DNA from: Gemmatimonadota bacterium
GTDB lineage: Bacteria > Gemmatimonadota > Gemmatimonadetes > Gemmatimonadales > Gemmatimonadaceae
NCBI GenBank assembly: GCA_016719105.1
Contig: JADKAQ010000014.1
Span: 248,001-312,000, forward strand
DNA length: 64,000 nt
Direction: 5' to 3'
Shown in pieces: positions 19,374-27,871 of this stretch. A program made the position numbers and the translations under genes. The notes below the pieces were generated by a model, which saw nothing but the letters and a program-made list of their open reading frames with translations, made no database searches and was not told where the DNA came from. Each line of letters opens with the position of its first letter. The first letter of the stretch is position 1.

Positions 19374-19487
19374 CGGCGGTGGCCTCGCGGGAGCAGCGTC
19401 CCCGCGGCTTCGGCGCTCGGCGGAACTCCACCTTTCCCGTCATGTCCGCCACGACCGATTCGAGCCTTGCCGTGAGCGACCGGAAAC

Positions 19488-20303
19488 ATGCGTAACACTG
19501 CCGGGGCGCTACGACGCGTCGCGGTCTTCCTCGCGGCCTACGTCCTCATCCTCTTCGTTGCATCGGTGCCGAAGGGGATGGTCCCACGCCCGTTCGCGGA
19601 CCTCGTGTGGGGGACGCTCTCGGCGAGCGGCGTCCTCGCGCTCACGCTGTGGATGCTCCGTCGCGATCGCCGCTCGCGCTCGGAGATCGGACTCGCGGCC
19701 GACTCGGGAACGGCCGCACGACTGCTGGCGGGTGTGCTCCTGGGTGTCGCGGTGTACGCGGCGACGGTCTTCCTCTCCTCGGTGCTACTCGGTCCCATCC
19801 ACCTAACGCCGCTGGCCGCGCCGAGCGTCGGGGCGTGGGCGTTGACGGTCGCGTCGTTCCTCGCGCTCTCGTGCATGGAGGAGCTTGGGTTCCGCGCCTA
19901 CGCGTTGCGCACGCTCATCCCATCGATCGGCGAGTGGCCAGCCCAAGGGGTCACGGCGATTGCGTTCGGCGCAGGACACCTGCTCTTCGGTTGGTCGTGG
20001 TCGAGCGTGCTGTTCGGCGTGATCCCGAGCGCGATCCTCTTCGGAGTGGCCGCGGTGCGGACGGGCGGCCTATCGTTCCCCATCGGCCTGCACGCGGCAG
20101 TGAACGTCGCGTCGTGGACGATCGGGGCGAAGGACACACCGGGGGTGTGGACGCCGAGCGTGGACCGGGTGCATGAGGTGCGGATGGGGACGTTCGCGCC
20201 GTTCGTGGGGTTGGGGGTGACCCTGCTCGTGGCGGTGATGGTCGCGCGGTGGCCCGAGGCGCGTGGCACGTCCTCCCGGATCCAGCGCGTCGAGTCGTCC
20301 TGA
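19488..20303 (+). CDS. CPBP-family intramembrane metalloprotease (second copy)
   Basis: A membrane protein of 271 residues of the same family as the preceding gene but clearly diverged. Motifs: MEELGFRAYALRTL for EExxxR, AFGAGHLLFGW for FxxxH and GLHAAVNVAS for HxxxN. Eight or so hydrophobic helices are visible. ATG at 19488 is the natural start. The two proteases probably share a transcript; no peptide substrate gene was recognised beside them. Confidence 0.82.
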   Translation: MRNTAGALRRVAVFLAAYVLILFVASVPKGMVPRPFADLVWGTLSASGVLALTLWMLRRDRRSRSEIGLAADSGTAARLLAGVLLGVAVYAATVFLSSVLLGPIHLTPLAAPSVGAWALTVASFLALSCMEELGFRAYALRTLIPSIGEWPAQGVTAIAFGAGHLLFGWSWSSVLFGVIPSAILFGVAAVRTGGLSFPIGLHAAVNVASWTIGAKDTPGVWTPSVDRVHEVRMGTFAPFVGLGVTLLVAVMVARWPEARGTSSRIQRVESS

Positions 20304-20447
20304 GTCGCGGTGTCAACGACCGTCTGATACTCCCCGCCCAGGCGGGCGGGAAACCCCTATCCCCCGCCTGTAGGGCCCGGTAAGTTCGCCCGCGCGATGC
20401 AGCCTTCCCTCGCCTGAGCAGAACCCGACGCGAGCCCCCCGCGGCGC

Positions 20448-21254
20448 ATGACGGCCCCAACGCCCCTGCTCGAAGTGCGCAACCTCGAGGTCGTCTACTC
20501 CGACGTCATCCTCGTGCTGCGCGGGATCTCGCTCACCGTCCCGGCGGGAGCGGTCGTCGCGCTCCTCGGCGCCAATGGCGCCGGGAAGACGACGCTGCTC
20601 CGCGCGGTGAGCGGGCTGCTCGATGTGCATCGCGGCGACATCACCAAGGGGAGCGTCGCGTTCGACGGGGCCGAGATCCACACGCGCACGGCCCCGGAGA
20701 TCGTGAGGCGGGGCCTCGCCCAAGTAATGGAAGGGCGCCGCATCTTCGAGGAGCTCTCGGTCGAGGACAACCTCACCGCCGGCGCCTTCACGGTCGGCGA
20801 CGCCGCCACCCGCAAGGCGCGCCGCGAGGAGATGCTCGCGCGCTTTCCGGTCCTCGCGCAGCGCCGCAAGGCGCTCGCCGGTTACCTCTCTGGCGGCGAG
20901 CAGCAGATGTGCGCGCTGGGGCGCGCCCTCATGACCGCCCCACGCCTCCTCCTCCTCGATGAGCCCTCGCTCGGCCTCGCCCCACTCGTCGTCAGGCAGA
21001 TCGGTGACATTGTCCGTCAGGTGCACGCCGCCGGGACCTCGGTCCTGCTCGTCGAGCAGAACGCCGAGCTCGCGCTGTCGCTCGCCTCGTACGCCTACGT
21101 CCTCGAGAACGGGAAGATCGTGAAGGAGGGGACCTCAGCCGACCTGCGCGAGGACCAGGACATCCGCGAGTTCTACCTCGGCGCCGGCGAGGCGGGGCGC
21201 CGCTCGTATCGCGACGTGAAGACGTACCGGCGCAAGAAGCGGTGGAGCGCGTGA
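20448..21254 (+). CDS. livF: Branched-chain-type ABC transporter ATP-binding protein, LivF-like
   Basis: ATPase of 268 residues that energises a Liv-type (HAAT) importer at the inner membrane face. Walker A GANGAGKTT is at about 41-49, signature LSGGEQQ at 147-153, Walker B LLLLDEP at 167-173, followed by LLVEQNAELALSLASYAYVLENG, typical of LivF. A 20-residue basic C-terminal extension is unusual. It is the first gene of a six-gene unit with overlapping start and stop codons running to 27210. A gap of 144 bases upstream should contain the promoter. Confidence 0.9.
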   Translation: MTAPTPLLEVRNLEVVYSDVILVLRGISLTVPAGAVVALLGANGAGKTTLLRAVSGLLDVHRGDITKGSVAFDGAEIHTRTAPEIVRRGLAQVMEGRRIFEELSVEDNLTAGAFTVGDAATRKARREEMLARFPVLAQRRKALAGYLSGGEQQMCALGRALMTAPRLLLLDEPSLGLAPLVVRQIGDIVRQVHAAGTSVLLVEQNAELALSLASYAYVLENGKIVKEGTSADLREDQDIREFYLGAGEAGRRSYRDVKTYRRKKRWSA

Positions 21255-22033
21255 GCGACGCCAACGATGCGCCGATGGTGCAGTTCGACCACGTCACCCT
21301 CGCCTTCGGCGGCGTGACGGCGCTCAGCGACGTCTCCTTCCACGTGCTGCCGCGCGAGCTGTTCGCCATCATCGGGCCTAACGGGGCCGGCAAGACGTCG
21401 ATCTTCAACTGCCTGAGCGGCGTCTATCGTCCCACCAAGGGGGAGATCCGCTTCCAGGGGGAACGCATCGACCGGCGCTCGCCCGTGACGATCGCCCGGC
21501 GCGGGATCGCGCGCACCTTCCAGAACCTGGCGCTCTTTCACGACCTCACGGTCCTCGACAACGTCATGCTCGGCCGGCATCACCTGATGCGGACCGACTA
21601 CCTGTCGGCCGCCTTGTGGCTCGGGCGCGCCAAACACGAAGAGATGACGCACCGCGCGCGATGCGAGGACATCCTGGAGATCATGGAGCTCGAGTCGTAC
21701 CGCTTCTCGCACGTCGCCTCGCTCCCCTACGGCGTGCGCAAGCGCGTCGAGGTGGCGCGCGCCCTCGCCATGGAGCCCACACTCCTGCTCCTCGATGAAC
21801 CGGTCGCCGGGATGAACCAGGAGGAGAGCGAGGACATGGCGCGCTACACGCTCGAAATCCGCAACGAGCTCGGGATCGCGATCATCCTCGTCGAGCACGA
21901 CATGCGCCTCGTGATGGACCTCGCCGACCGCGTGCTCGCCCTCGACTTCGGCAAGGTCCTGAGCGTCGGGACGCCGGACGCGGTGCGGAGCGACGACGCG
22001 GTGATCCAGGCCTACCTCGGAGCGACGGCATGA
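21251..22033 (+). CDS. livG: Branched-chain-type ABC transporter ATP-binding protein, LivG-like
   Basis: Second ATPase of the importer, 260 residues. Walker A GPNGAGKT is at about 42-49, YRPTKGEIRFQGERI follows, the signature is the LivG-like SLPYGVRKRVEVARAL and Walker B is LLLLDEPVAGMN; the end has LVEHDMRLVMDLADRVLALDFG. GTG at 21251 is chosen since it overlaps the livF stop as GTGA; a GTG nine bases earlier is possible. Confidence 0.9.
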   Translation: MSDANDAPMVQFDHVTLAFGGVTALSDVSFHVLPRELFAIIGPNGAGKTSIFNCLSGVYRPTKGEIRFQGERIDRRSPVTIARRGIARTFQNLALFHDLTVLDNVMLGRHHLMRTDYLSAALWLGRAKHEEMTHRARCEDILEIMELESYRFSHVASLPYGVRKRVEVARALAMEPTLLLLDEPVAGMNQEESEDMARYTLEIRNELGIAIILVEHDMRLVMDLADRVLALDFGKVLSVGTPDAVRSDDAVIQAYLGATA

Positions 22034-23871
22034 CGGCGACGGCCGTTGCACCGGACGGCGTGCGGACGAGCGGCGCGCTCCCCGCGTGCTCGCCGGCGAC
22101 GCTCCTCCAGCGCGCCGCGGCCCACCCCGACCGCATCGCGCTGCGCCACAAGGACCTGGGGATCTGGCGCGAGTACAGCTGGCGCGACTACGCCCAGTGG
22201 GTGGCGCGCCAGGCGCGGGCCTTCCATGCGTTAGGTGTGGCGCGCGGCGACCGGGTCGCCATCCTCGCCGACAATCGCCCGGAGTGGGTGGTGGGCGACA
22301 TGGCGCTGCAGGCGATCGGCGCGGTCGTCGTCGGCGTCTACTCCACCAGCCCGTCGGCCGAGGTGGAGTACGTGCTGGCGCATTCGGAGTCGGTGGTGTG
22401 CGTGGTGGAGGACGAGGAGCAGCTCGACAAGATCGTGCAGGTGCGCGACCAGCTCCCCGCACTGCGCCACGTGGTCGTCATGGAGCCGCGCGGCGTGCGC
22501 GCGTTAGGCAGCGACCCGCGCCTCCTCTCGATCGCCGACTTCGAGCAGCTCGGCGCCGGCGCGACGGTCGACGAGCTGCGCGAGTGGGTGGCGCAGGTCG
22601 ACCCGAACGCCGTCGCGATCCTCGTGTACACCTCGGGGACGACAGGGCCGCCCAAGGGGGCGATGTTGCGCCACTCGAACCTCGAGGCCTCGGGCGAGGC
22701 CTTCACCTCGGTGCTCGGCTGGCAGGAAGGCGAGGAGATCCTCTCCTATCTCCCGCTCTGCCACATCCTCGAGCGCCTGCTCTCGACGATCCTCCCGCTC
22801 CGTTGCGGCGTCACGGTGAACTTCGGCGGCGGCGGCGAGTCGCTCGCGCAGGACCTGCGCGACGTGCAGCCGCATCGCTTCATCGGCGTCCCGCGCGTGT
22901 GGGAGAAGATCCTCGCGTCCATCGACATCAAGATGCGCGACGCGTCGTGGCTCAAGCGGAAGAACTACGACATCTGGCTCGCCCATGGCAGGCGCATCGC
23001 CCGCAAGGTCCTGTCGCGCACGCCGCTCACCCCGCTCGATCGCCTGACGTACGCCCTCGGGTGGCTCCTCCTCTATCGCCCGCTGCGCCATCATTTCGGC
23101 CTGTCGCGCGTGAAGCTCGCCGGGAGCGGCGCTGCGCCGATCGCGCCCACGGTCCTTGAGTTCTTCTGGGCGATCGGTGTGAAGATCTGCGAGGGATACG
23201 GCATGACGGAGAACACCGCCATCGCCACCTTCACGGCGCCTGACGACGTGCGCATCGGGAAGGTTGGTCGCTCGTATGCCGGCTCAGAGATCCGCATCGC
23301 CGACGACGGCGAGATCCTCACGCGAGGGCCCGGCACCTTTGCCGGCTACTTCAAGAACGAGGCGGCGACCCGCGAGGCGATCGACGCGGAGGGATGGCTG
23401 CACACCGGCGACGTCGGGACGCTCGATGCCGACGGTTTCCTCACGATCACCGACCGGAAGAAGGACATCCTCATCACCGCCGGCGGGAAGAACGTCTCGC
23501 CGTCGTGGATCGAGAACGCGCTCAAGGTCTCGCCGTGGGTGCGCGAGGCGATCGTCATCGGCGACAAGCGGAAGTACCTCGTCGCCCTCATCGGGATCGA
23601 GCTTGACACCGTCGGCGATTGGGCGACGCGCCATCGCATCGCCTTCACGACCTACGCCGACCTCTCGGCCCGCCCCGAGGTGGTCAAGCTCATCGACGCC
23701 TGGGTGCAGGAGGTGAACGGGACGCTCGCGCAGGTCGAGCAGGTCAAGCGCTTCGCCCTCCTCCCCAAGGAGCTCGATCACGAGGAAGGGGAGCTCACCG
23801 CGACGCAGAAGGTGAAGCGCCGCGCCATCGCCGCGCAGTTCTCGGACCTCATCGAGGGGATGTACCGGTGA
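22030..23871 (+). CDS. AMP-dependent acyl-CoA synthetase embedded in the Liv operon
   Basis: Cytoplasmic or membrane-associated ligase of 613 residues that activates a carboxylic acid with ATP and CoA. The P-loop-like motif YTSGTTGPPKGAMLRHSN is near residue 200, YGMTENTAIATF near 395, GWLHTGDVGTLDADGFLTITDRKKD near 455-480, then ITAGGKNVSPSWIENAL. It is most like long-chain (FadD15 / ACSBG-type) synthetases. ATGA overlaps with livG upstream, and its TGA overlaps the GTG of the permease. The position implies that the imported compound, or a product of it, is a carboxylate activated on entry; fatty or aromatic acids are candidates. Confidence 0.88.
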   Translation: MTATAVAPDGVRTSGALPACSPATLLQRAAAHPDRIALRHKDLGIWREYSWRDYAQWVARQARAFHALGVARGDRVAILADNRPEWVVGDMALQAIGAVVVGVYSTSPSAEVEYVLAHSESVVCVVEDEEQLDKIVQVRDQLPALRHVVVMEPRGVRALGSDPRLLSIADFEQLGAGATVDELREWVAQVDPNAVAILVYTSGTTGPPKGAMLRHSNLEASGEAFTSVLGWQEGEEILSYLPLCHILERLLSTILPLRCGVTVNFGGGGESLAQDLRDVQPHRFIGVPRVWEKILASIDIKMRDASWLKRKNYDIWLAHGRRIARKVLSRTPLTPLDRLTYALGWLLLYRPLRHHFGLSRVKLAGSGAAPIAPTVLEFFWAIGVKICEGYGMTENTAIATFTAPDDVRIGKVGRSYAGSEIRIADDGEILTRGPGTFAGYFKNEAATREAIDAEGWLHTGDVGTLDADGFLTITDRKKDILITAGGKNVSPSWIENALKVSPWVREAIVIGDKRKYLVALIGIELDTVGDWATRHRIAFTTYADLSARPEVVKLIDAWVQEVNGTLAQVEQVKRFALLPKELDHEEGELTATQKVKRRAIAAQFSDLIEGMYR

Positions 23872-24764
23872 ACGACTTCTTCCGGTACCTCGTCGCCGGC
23901 GTCTCGTTAGGATCGGTCTACGCCCTCGTGAGCGTCGGATTCGTCACCATCTACAAGGCAACGGGGGTGGTGAACTTCGCGCAGGGCGGCTTCGTCATGC
24001 TCGGCGCGTACGTGGCCGCAACGCTGCGCATGACGCTGGGGCTCCCCTTCCCCGTCGCCATCATGGGCGCGATGGTCGCGATGGCGCTGCTCGGTGCCGT
24101 CGTCGAGCGCCTCGTCCTGCGCCCGCTCGTCGGCAAACCCGTCTTCTCGGTGACGATGGTCTCCCTCGGGCTGCTCATCCTGCTCGAGCAGTTCGGCGGC
24201 GCCTTCTGGGGTTACGACCCGGTCGTGCTCGGCGACCCGTGGGGGATCGATACCGTGGCGTTAGGCGCGATCGCCGTGAAGGTCGCCGACCTCTGGACGA
24301 TCGGCGCCGCCGGCAGCGTCCTCGTGGCGCTGTGGGCCTTCTTCACCTTCTCCGTGCGCGGCGTCGCGATGCGCGCCACCGCCGCCGACCCCGAGGCGGC
24401 GCTCGCCAACGGCATTGGCGCCGGCGCGGTCTACGGCGTCGCGTGGGCGATTGCCGGCGCGATCGCCGCGCTCGCCGGCATCCTGCTCGCCTCCGGCTCG
24501 AAGGGGGTCGACCTCACCATCGGTGCCATCGCCCTGCGGGCCTTCCCCGCGATGATCCTCGGCGGGCTCGATTCGCCGAACGGCGCCGTCGCCGGCGGGA
24601 TCATCATCGGCCTCACCGAGGTCCTGGCCGCGGCGTACCTCACGCCGAACGCGCCATGGCTCGGCAACAACGTGCACGTCGTCGCCCCGTACGCCGTGAT
24701 GCTCCTCGTCCTCCTCGTGCGCCCGTACGGCATCGCCGGGACGCCGGAGATCCGCCGCGTATGA
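23868..24764 (+). CDS. livH: Branched-chain-type ABC transporter permease, LivH-like
   Basis: Inner-membrane permease of 298 residues. GTG at 23868 overlaps the stop of the synthetase gene. The N-terminal signature SLGSVYALVSVGFVTIYKATGVVNFAQGGF is split across the first helices, and RGVAMRATAADPEAALANGIG marks the cytoplasmic coupling loop; AFPAMILGGLDSPNGAVAGGIIIGL lies near the end. Eight helices are expected. A longer frame reading back into the ligase gene is an artefact. Confidence 0.9.
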   Translation: MNDFFRYLVAGVSLGSVYALVSVGFVTIYKATGVVNFAQGGFVMLGAYVAATLRMTLGLPFPVAIMGAMVAMALLGAVVERLVLRPLVGKPVFSVTMVSLGLLILLEQFGGAFWGYDPVVLGDPWGIDTVALGAIAVKVADLWTIGAAGSVLVALWAFFTFSVRGVAMRATAADPEAALANGIGAGAVYGVAWAIAGAIAALAGILLASGSKGVDLTIGAIALRAFPAMILGGLDSPNGAVAGGIIIGLTEVLAAAYLTPNAPWLGNNVHVVAPYAVMLLVLLVRPYGIAGTPEIRRV

Positions 24765-25891
24765 GCGCCACCGTCTTCGAGCGTCTTCTCGGTGCGTCGG
24801 GCGCCAGCCAGGATCTCACGCGTCGTTATGCGGACGACGCGCGCATCTTCCCGAGCCGGCTCGCGCGCGTCGCGCTCGCCGCGCTCTTCGCCGTCATGAT
24901 CGCCGCCCCGTTCGCCCTCGACGATTTCTGGACGTCGGTGCTGATCATGGGCGGCATCACGTCGATCGGCGCGATCGGGCTCAATCTCCTGAGCGGCTAC
25001 ACCGGGCAGGTCTCGCTCGGCCACGCCTTCTTCCTTGGCACCGGGGCCTACTCGGCGGCGTGGCTCACCGCGCGCTTCGACCTCCCCTTCCCGCTCTGGC
25101 TCATCGGGGCGGGGATCATCGGCGGCTTCATCGGCGGCGTCGCCGGCCCCTTCGCGTTGCGGCTGCGTGGCAACTATCTGGTCATCGTCTCGCTCGCCCT
25201 CGTCGTCCTCGGGCAGCACGTGTTCGAGAACTGGACCTCTGTCACCGGCGGCCTCACGGGAGTCTCCGTTCGCGCGCGTGTCTCGTTCCTCGGCCTCGAC
25301 TTCGCACGCCTGTCGATTCCCGGGCTCGACGCGCCACTGTCACGCAACCACGGCTTCTTCTACCTGATCTGGGGAACGGTCGCCGTCCTCGCCCTCCTGG
25401 CCAAGAACATCGTGCGTACGCGCCCCGGGCGCGCGATGCAGGCCATCCGCGACCGCGACGTGGCTGCCGAGGTGATCGGGGTGAGCCTGGTGAAGTACAA
25501 AGTTGGCGCCTTCGTGGTCTCGAGTGCGTACGCCGCGGTGGCGGGAGCGCTGTATGCGGCATACGCTCGTTATGTGTCGCCGCTCGACTTCGGGCTTCCG
25601 CTCTCCATCCAGTACATCGCGATGATCGTCGTCGGCGGGATGGCGACGATTCACGGCTCGATCCTCGGCGCCCTCTTCCTCACCGCCGTGCCTCGCCTCG
25701 TCGAGATGCTCGCGCCGGCGCTCTCGCTCGCCACCGGGCCGGCGAGCGGGGGAGGAATCACGATCGCCACGGTCAACCAGATGATCTTCGGCGCCCTGAT
25801 CATCGCCTTTCTCCTGTTCGAACCGCGCGGCCTCTCCGGCATCTGGTTGCGCCTCAAGCTCTACTTCAAGGCGTGGCCCTTCTCCTACTGA
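24761..25891 (+). CDS. livM: Branched-chain-type ABC transporter permease, LivM-like
   Basis: Second permease of the importer, 376 residues. ATG at 24761 overlaps the livH stop. Family signatures are GLNLLSGYTGQVSLGHAFFLG, GVAGPFALRLRGNYLVIVSLA, the coupling loop RPGRAMQAIRDRDVAAEVIGVSLVKYK and IVVGGMATIHGSILGA. It has an N-terminal extension of about 40 residues before the first helix and about ten helices. It forms the membrane channel with LivH. Confidence 0.9.
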   Translation: MSATVFERLLGASGASQDLTRRYADDARIFPSRLARVALAALFAVMIAAPFALDDFWTSVLIMGGITSIGAIGLNLLSGYTGQVSLGHAFFLGTGAYSAAWLTARFDLPFPLWLIGAGIIGGFIGGVAGPFALRLRGNYLVIVSLALVVLGQHVFENWTSVTGGLTGVSVRARVSFLGLDFARLSIPGLDAPLSRNHGFFYLIWGTVAVLALLAKNIVRTRPGRAMQAIRDRDVAAEVIGVSLVKYKVGAFVVSSAYAAVAGALYAAYARYVSPLDFGLPLSIQYIAMIVVGGMATIHGSILGALFLTAVPRLVEMLAPALSLATGPASGGGITIATVNQMIFGALIIAFLLFEPRGLSGIWLRLKLYFKAWPFSY

Positions 25892-25935
25892 CGCTGCGTC
25901 CCCTCTCTCTCGTCTCCAGCACCCGGAGGATCCCG

Positions 25936-27210
25936 ATGCGTTCGATCCAACTCGTCCGTCGCACGCGCCGCACCGTCGTCGCCCTCTCACTCGCGTTAGG
26001 CGCTGCCTGCGGTGGCGGTGAGAAGGGGGGCGAAGCCGCCGCCAGCGCGCCGACTCCCGGCGTCGCCAACGACACCATCACCGTCGGCAACCTTGTCCCG
26101 CTGTCCGACGCCGTCGCCCTCATCGGCAAGCCCATTCTGGCGGGCGAGGAGGCCTACTTCGCCGAGCTCAATGCCAAGGGCGGAATCGGCGGGAAGTACA
26201 AGGTGAAGGTCATCTCCGAGGACGTGACCTACGCCAACCCGTCCACTTCGGTCCAGAAGTACAACAAGATCAAGGACCAGATCGCGGCGTTCGCGATGAT
26301 TCTCGGCACCGATCACGTCAACGTGACGCTCCCGCTGATGGCCGAGGACAACATCCTCGCCATCCCGACGACCTTCGACGCCGAGTGGGTGCGCGAGCCG
26401 CACCTCATCCCGACGATGTCGCCGTACCAGGTGCAAGTCGCGAACGGCATCGACTATTGGTGGAACAGGGCCGGGGGGCAGGGCAAGCCGATCTGCACGA
26501 TGTCGATGGCCACCGGCTACGGCCAGGCGGGCGACGAGGGAGCGGCGATCGCGACCAAGGCGTTAGGCACGACGGTCGCCTCGGCGGCCAAGTTCCGCCC
26601 CGGCGACCAGGACTTCGTCGCGCAGGTCACGCAGCTCAAGAATGCCAACTGCGCCGCGGTGGCCCTCACGTCGCTCCCCACCGAGACGGCCAAGATCATG
26701 GGAACCGCGGCGCAACTAGGCTTCAACGCGCGATGGATTTCCACGTCGCCCACGTGGCACCAGGTGCTCGGCAAATCTCCCATCGCCGCCTATGCCAAGG
26801 AGCACCTCTGGACGTCGACCGACATGGCGACGCCCGCCGACACGGCGACGAATCCCGCCGTCCAGGAGATCCTGAACGCGCAGCGCAAGTACACCCCCGA
26901 GCAGGTCGGTGACTTCTACTTCGTCGCGGGGTGGGCGTTCGCGAAGACGCTGCATACCGTCCTTGAAGCCGCCGCAACGTCGGGCGACCTGAGCCGCGCC
27001 GGAATCGCCAAGGCGCTCACCTCGCTCGGCGACGTCGACATGCAGGGCGTGGTCGGCAACTACCGCTACGGTGCCGTCGAATCGCGTGAGCCCCCGCGCG
27101 CCACGAACATCTATGCCATCGACCCGTCGGTGCTCGGTGGCTTCACGATCGTCGCGCGTGGCTACGCCTCTGAGGCGGCCAAGGCGATCGTCTTCACGAA
27201 GAAGCGCTGA
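25936..27210 (+). CDS. livK: ABC transporter substrate-binding lipoprotein, LivK-like
   Basis: Periplasmic binding protein of 424 residues, a type 1 periplasmic-binding fold. ATG at 25936 has GGAGG seven bases upstream. The signal ends LGAACGGG, so Cys21 is the lipid anchor. The body shows ITVGNLVPLSDAVALIGKPILAGEEAYFAELNAKGGIGG, split over the first lobe, and DQDFVAQVTQLKNANCAAV in the middle. It captures the substrate for LivH/LivM. It is the last gene of the unit, after a gap of 44 bases that allows separate translation. Confidence 0.9.
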   Translation: MRSIQLVRRTRRTVVALSLALGAACGGGEKGGEAAASAPTPGVANDTITVGNLVPLSDAVALIGKPILAGEEAYFAELNAKGGIGGKYKVKVISEDVTYANPSTSVQKYNKIKDQIAAFAMILGTDHVNVTLPLMAEDNILAIPTTFDAEWVREPHLIPTMSPYQVQVANGIDYWWNRAGGQGKPICTMSMATGYGQAGDEGAAIATKALGTTVASAAKFRPGDQDFVAQVTQLKNANCAAVALTSLPTETAKIMGTAAQLGFNARWISTSPTWHQVLGKSPIAAYAKEHLWTSTDMATPADTATNPAVQEILNAQRKYTPEQVGDFYFVAGWAFAKTLHTVLEAAATSGDLSRAGIAKALTSLGDVDMQGVVGNYRYGAVESREPPRATNIYAIDPSVLGGFTIVARGYASEAAKAIVFTKKR

Positions 27211-27231
27211 GCCAGCACGCGCAGAGATACC

Positions 27232-27849
27232 GTGACAACACCTTCGGCCGGCATGGTCTTCCTGCACGAGATGGTGCTCCCCGGGGAAGCCTCCGGGGGC
27301 AAGCACCTGTGCGTATGCCTGTCGCGCGCCGAGTACGCCACGGAGCATGGACTGGCCGTGCTGGCCAGTCTGCGCAAGGTGAAGTCGAGTTGGTGGCGAC
27401 CCCTGGTGGATCGCGACGACTTCACGCCGAGCCATGGATTCGACGCGCTCGATCAGGCGCGTGCGGTGGACATCTCCCACATGATGTCGGTCCCCACGGA
27501 CACGATTGGCGGCGTCGCCGGACGCGTCTCCGAACGAGTGATCGCGGACGCGATGAAGGTGATCCCTGCGCTGTTTCAGTTCCGAGGTCCGTGGGAGGTG
27601 CGCGGCGCGGTGCACAACATCGCCGGCTGGCAGCCCGGCACGGACGCCGTGCTGGTGCTCAACGATGCGGCGCTCGACAACCCCTCAGTGCGACACTTCC
27701 TTGCGATGCCCTACGAAGAGGGCGAGTGGCGCCCCGAACTCGTGCTGGTGAACGCGGATGATCTGGGTGACGAGGTGCGGGCGCTCAGCGACTATGAGCA
27801 GGGGCTGTTGAGCGCCGACCTGCAGCGCATCTTCCCGCTGACGGGCTGA
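27232..27849 (+). CDS. Uncharacterised cytoplasmic protein
   Basis: A protein of 205 residues starting at GTG 27232, 21 bases after livK. No family was recognised. It has no signal peptide or membrane segment. Visible features are GMVFLHEMVLPGEASGGKHLCVCLSR at the start, a Trp-Trp pair in KSSWWRPLV and an acidic C-terminus (VLVNADDLGDEVRALSDYEQGLLSADL). Codon use is like its neighbours, so it is very probably real. Its close spacing to the transporter operon may be incidental. Confidence 0.6.
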   Translation: MTTPSAGMVFLHEMVLPGEASGGKHLCVCLSRAEYATEHGLAVLASLRKVKSSWWRPLVDRDDFTPSHGFDALDQARAVDISHMMSVPTDTIGGVAGRVSERVIADAMKVIPALFQFRGPWEVRGAVHNIAGWQPGTDAVLVLNDAALDNPSVRHFLAMPYEEGEWRPELVLVNADDLGDEVRALSDYEQGLLSADLQRIFPLTG

Positions 27850-27870
27850 TGCCGGTCGGCGCCGCCGGCA
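27850..27870. terminator. Short GC hairpin between convergent genes
   Basis: TGCCGG and CCGGCA enclose TCGGCGCCG, which can itself pair further. It sits exactly between the convergent stop codons at 27849 and 27872 and could end transcription from both sides. There is no T-run. Confidence 0.45.
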
Positions 27871-27871
27871 C

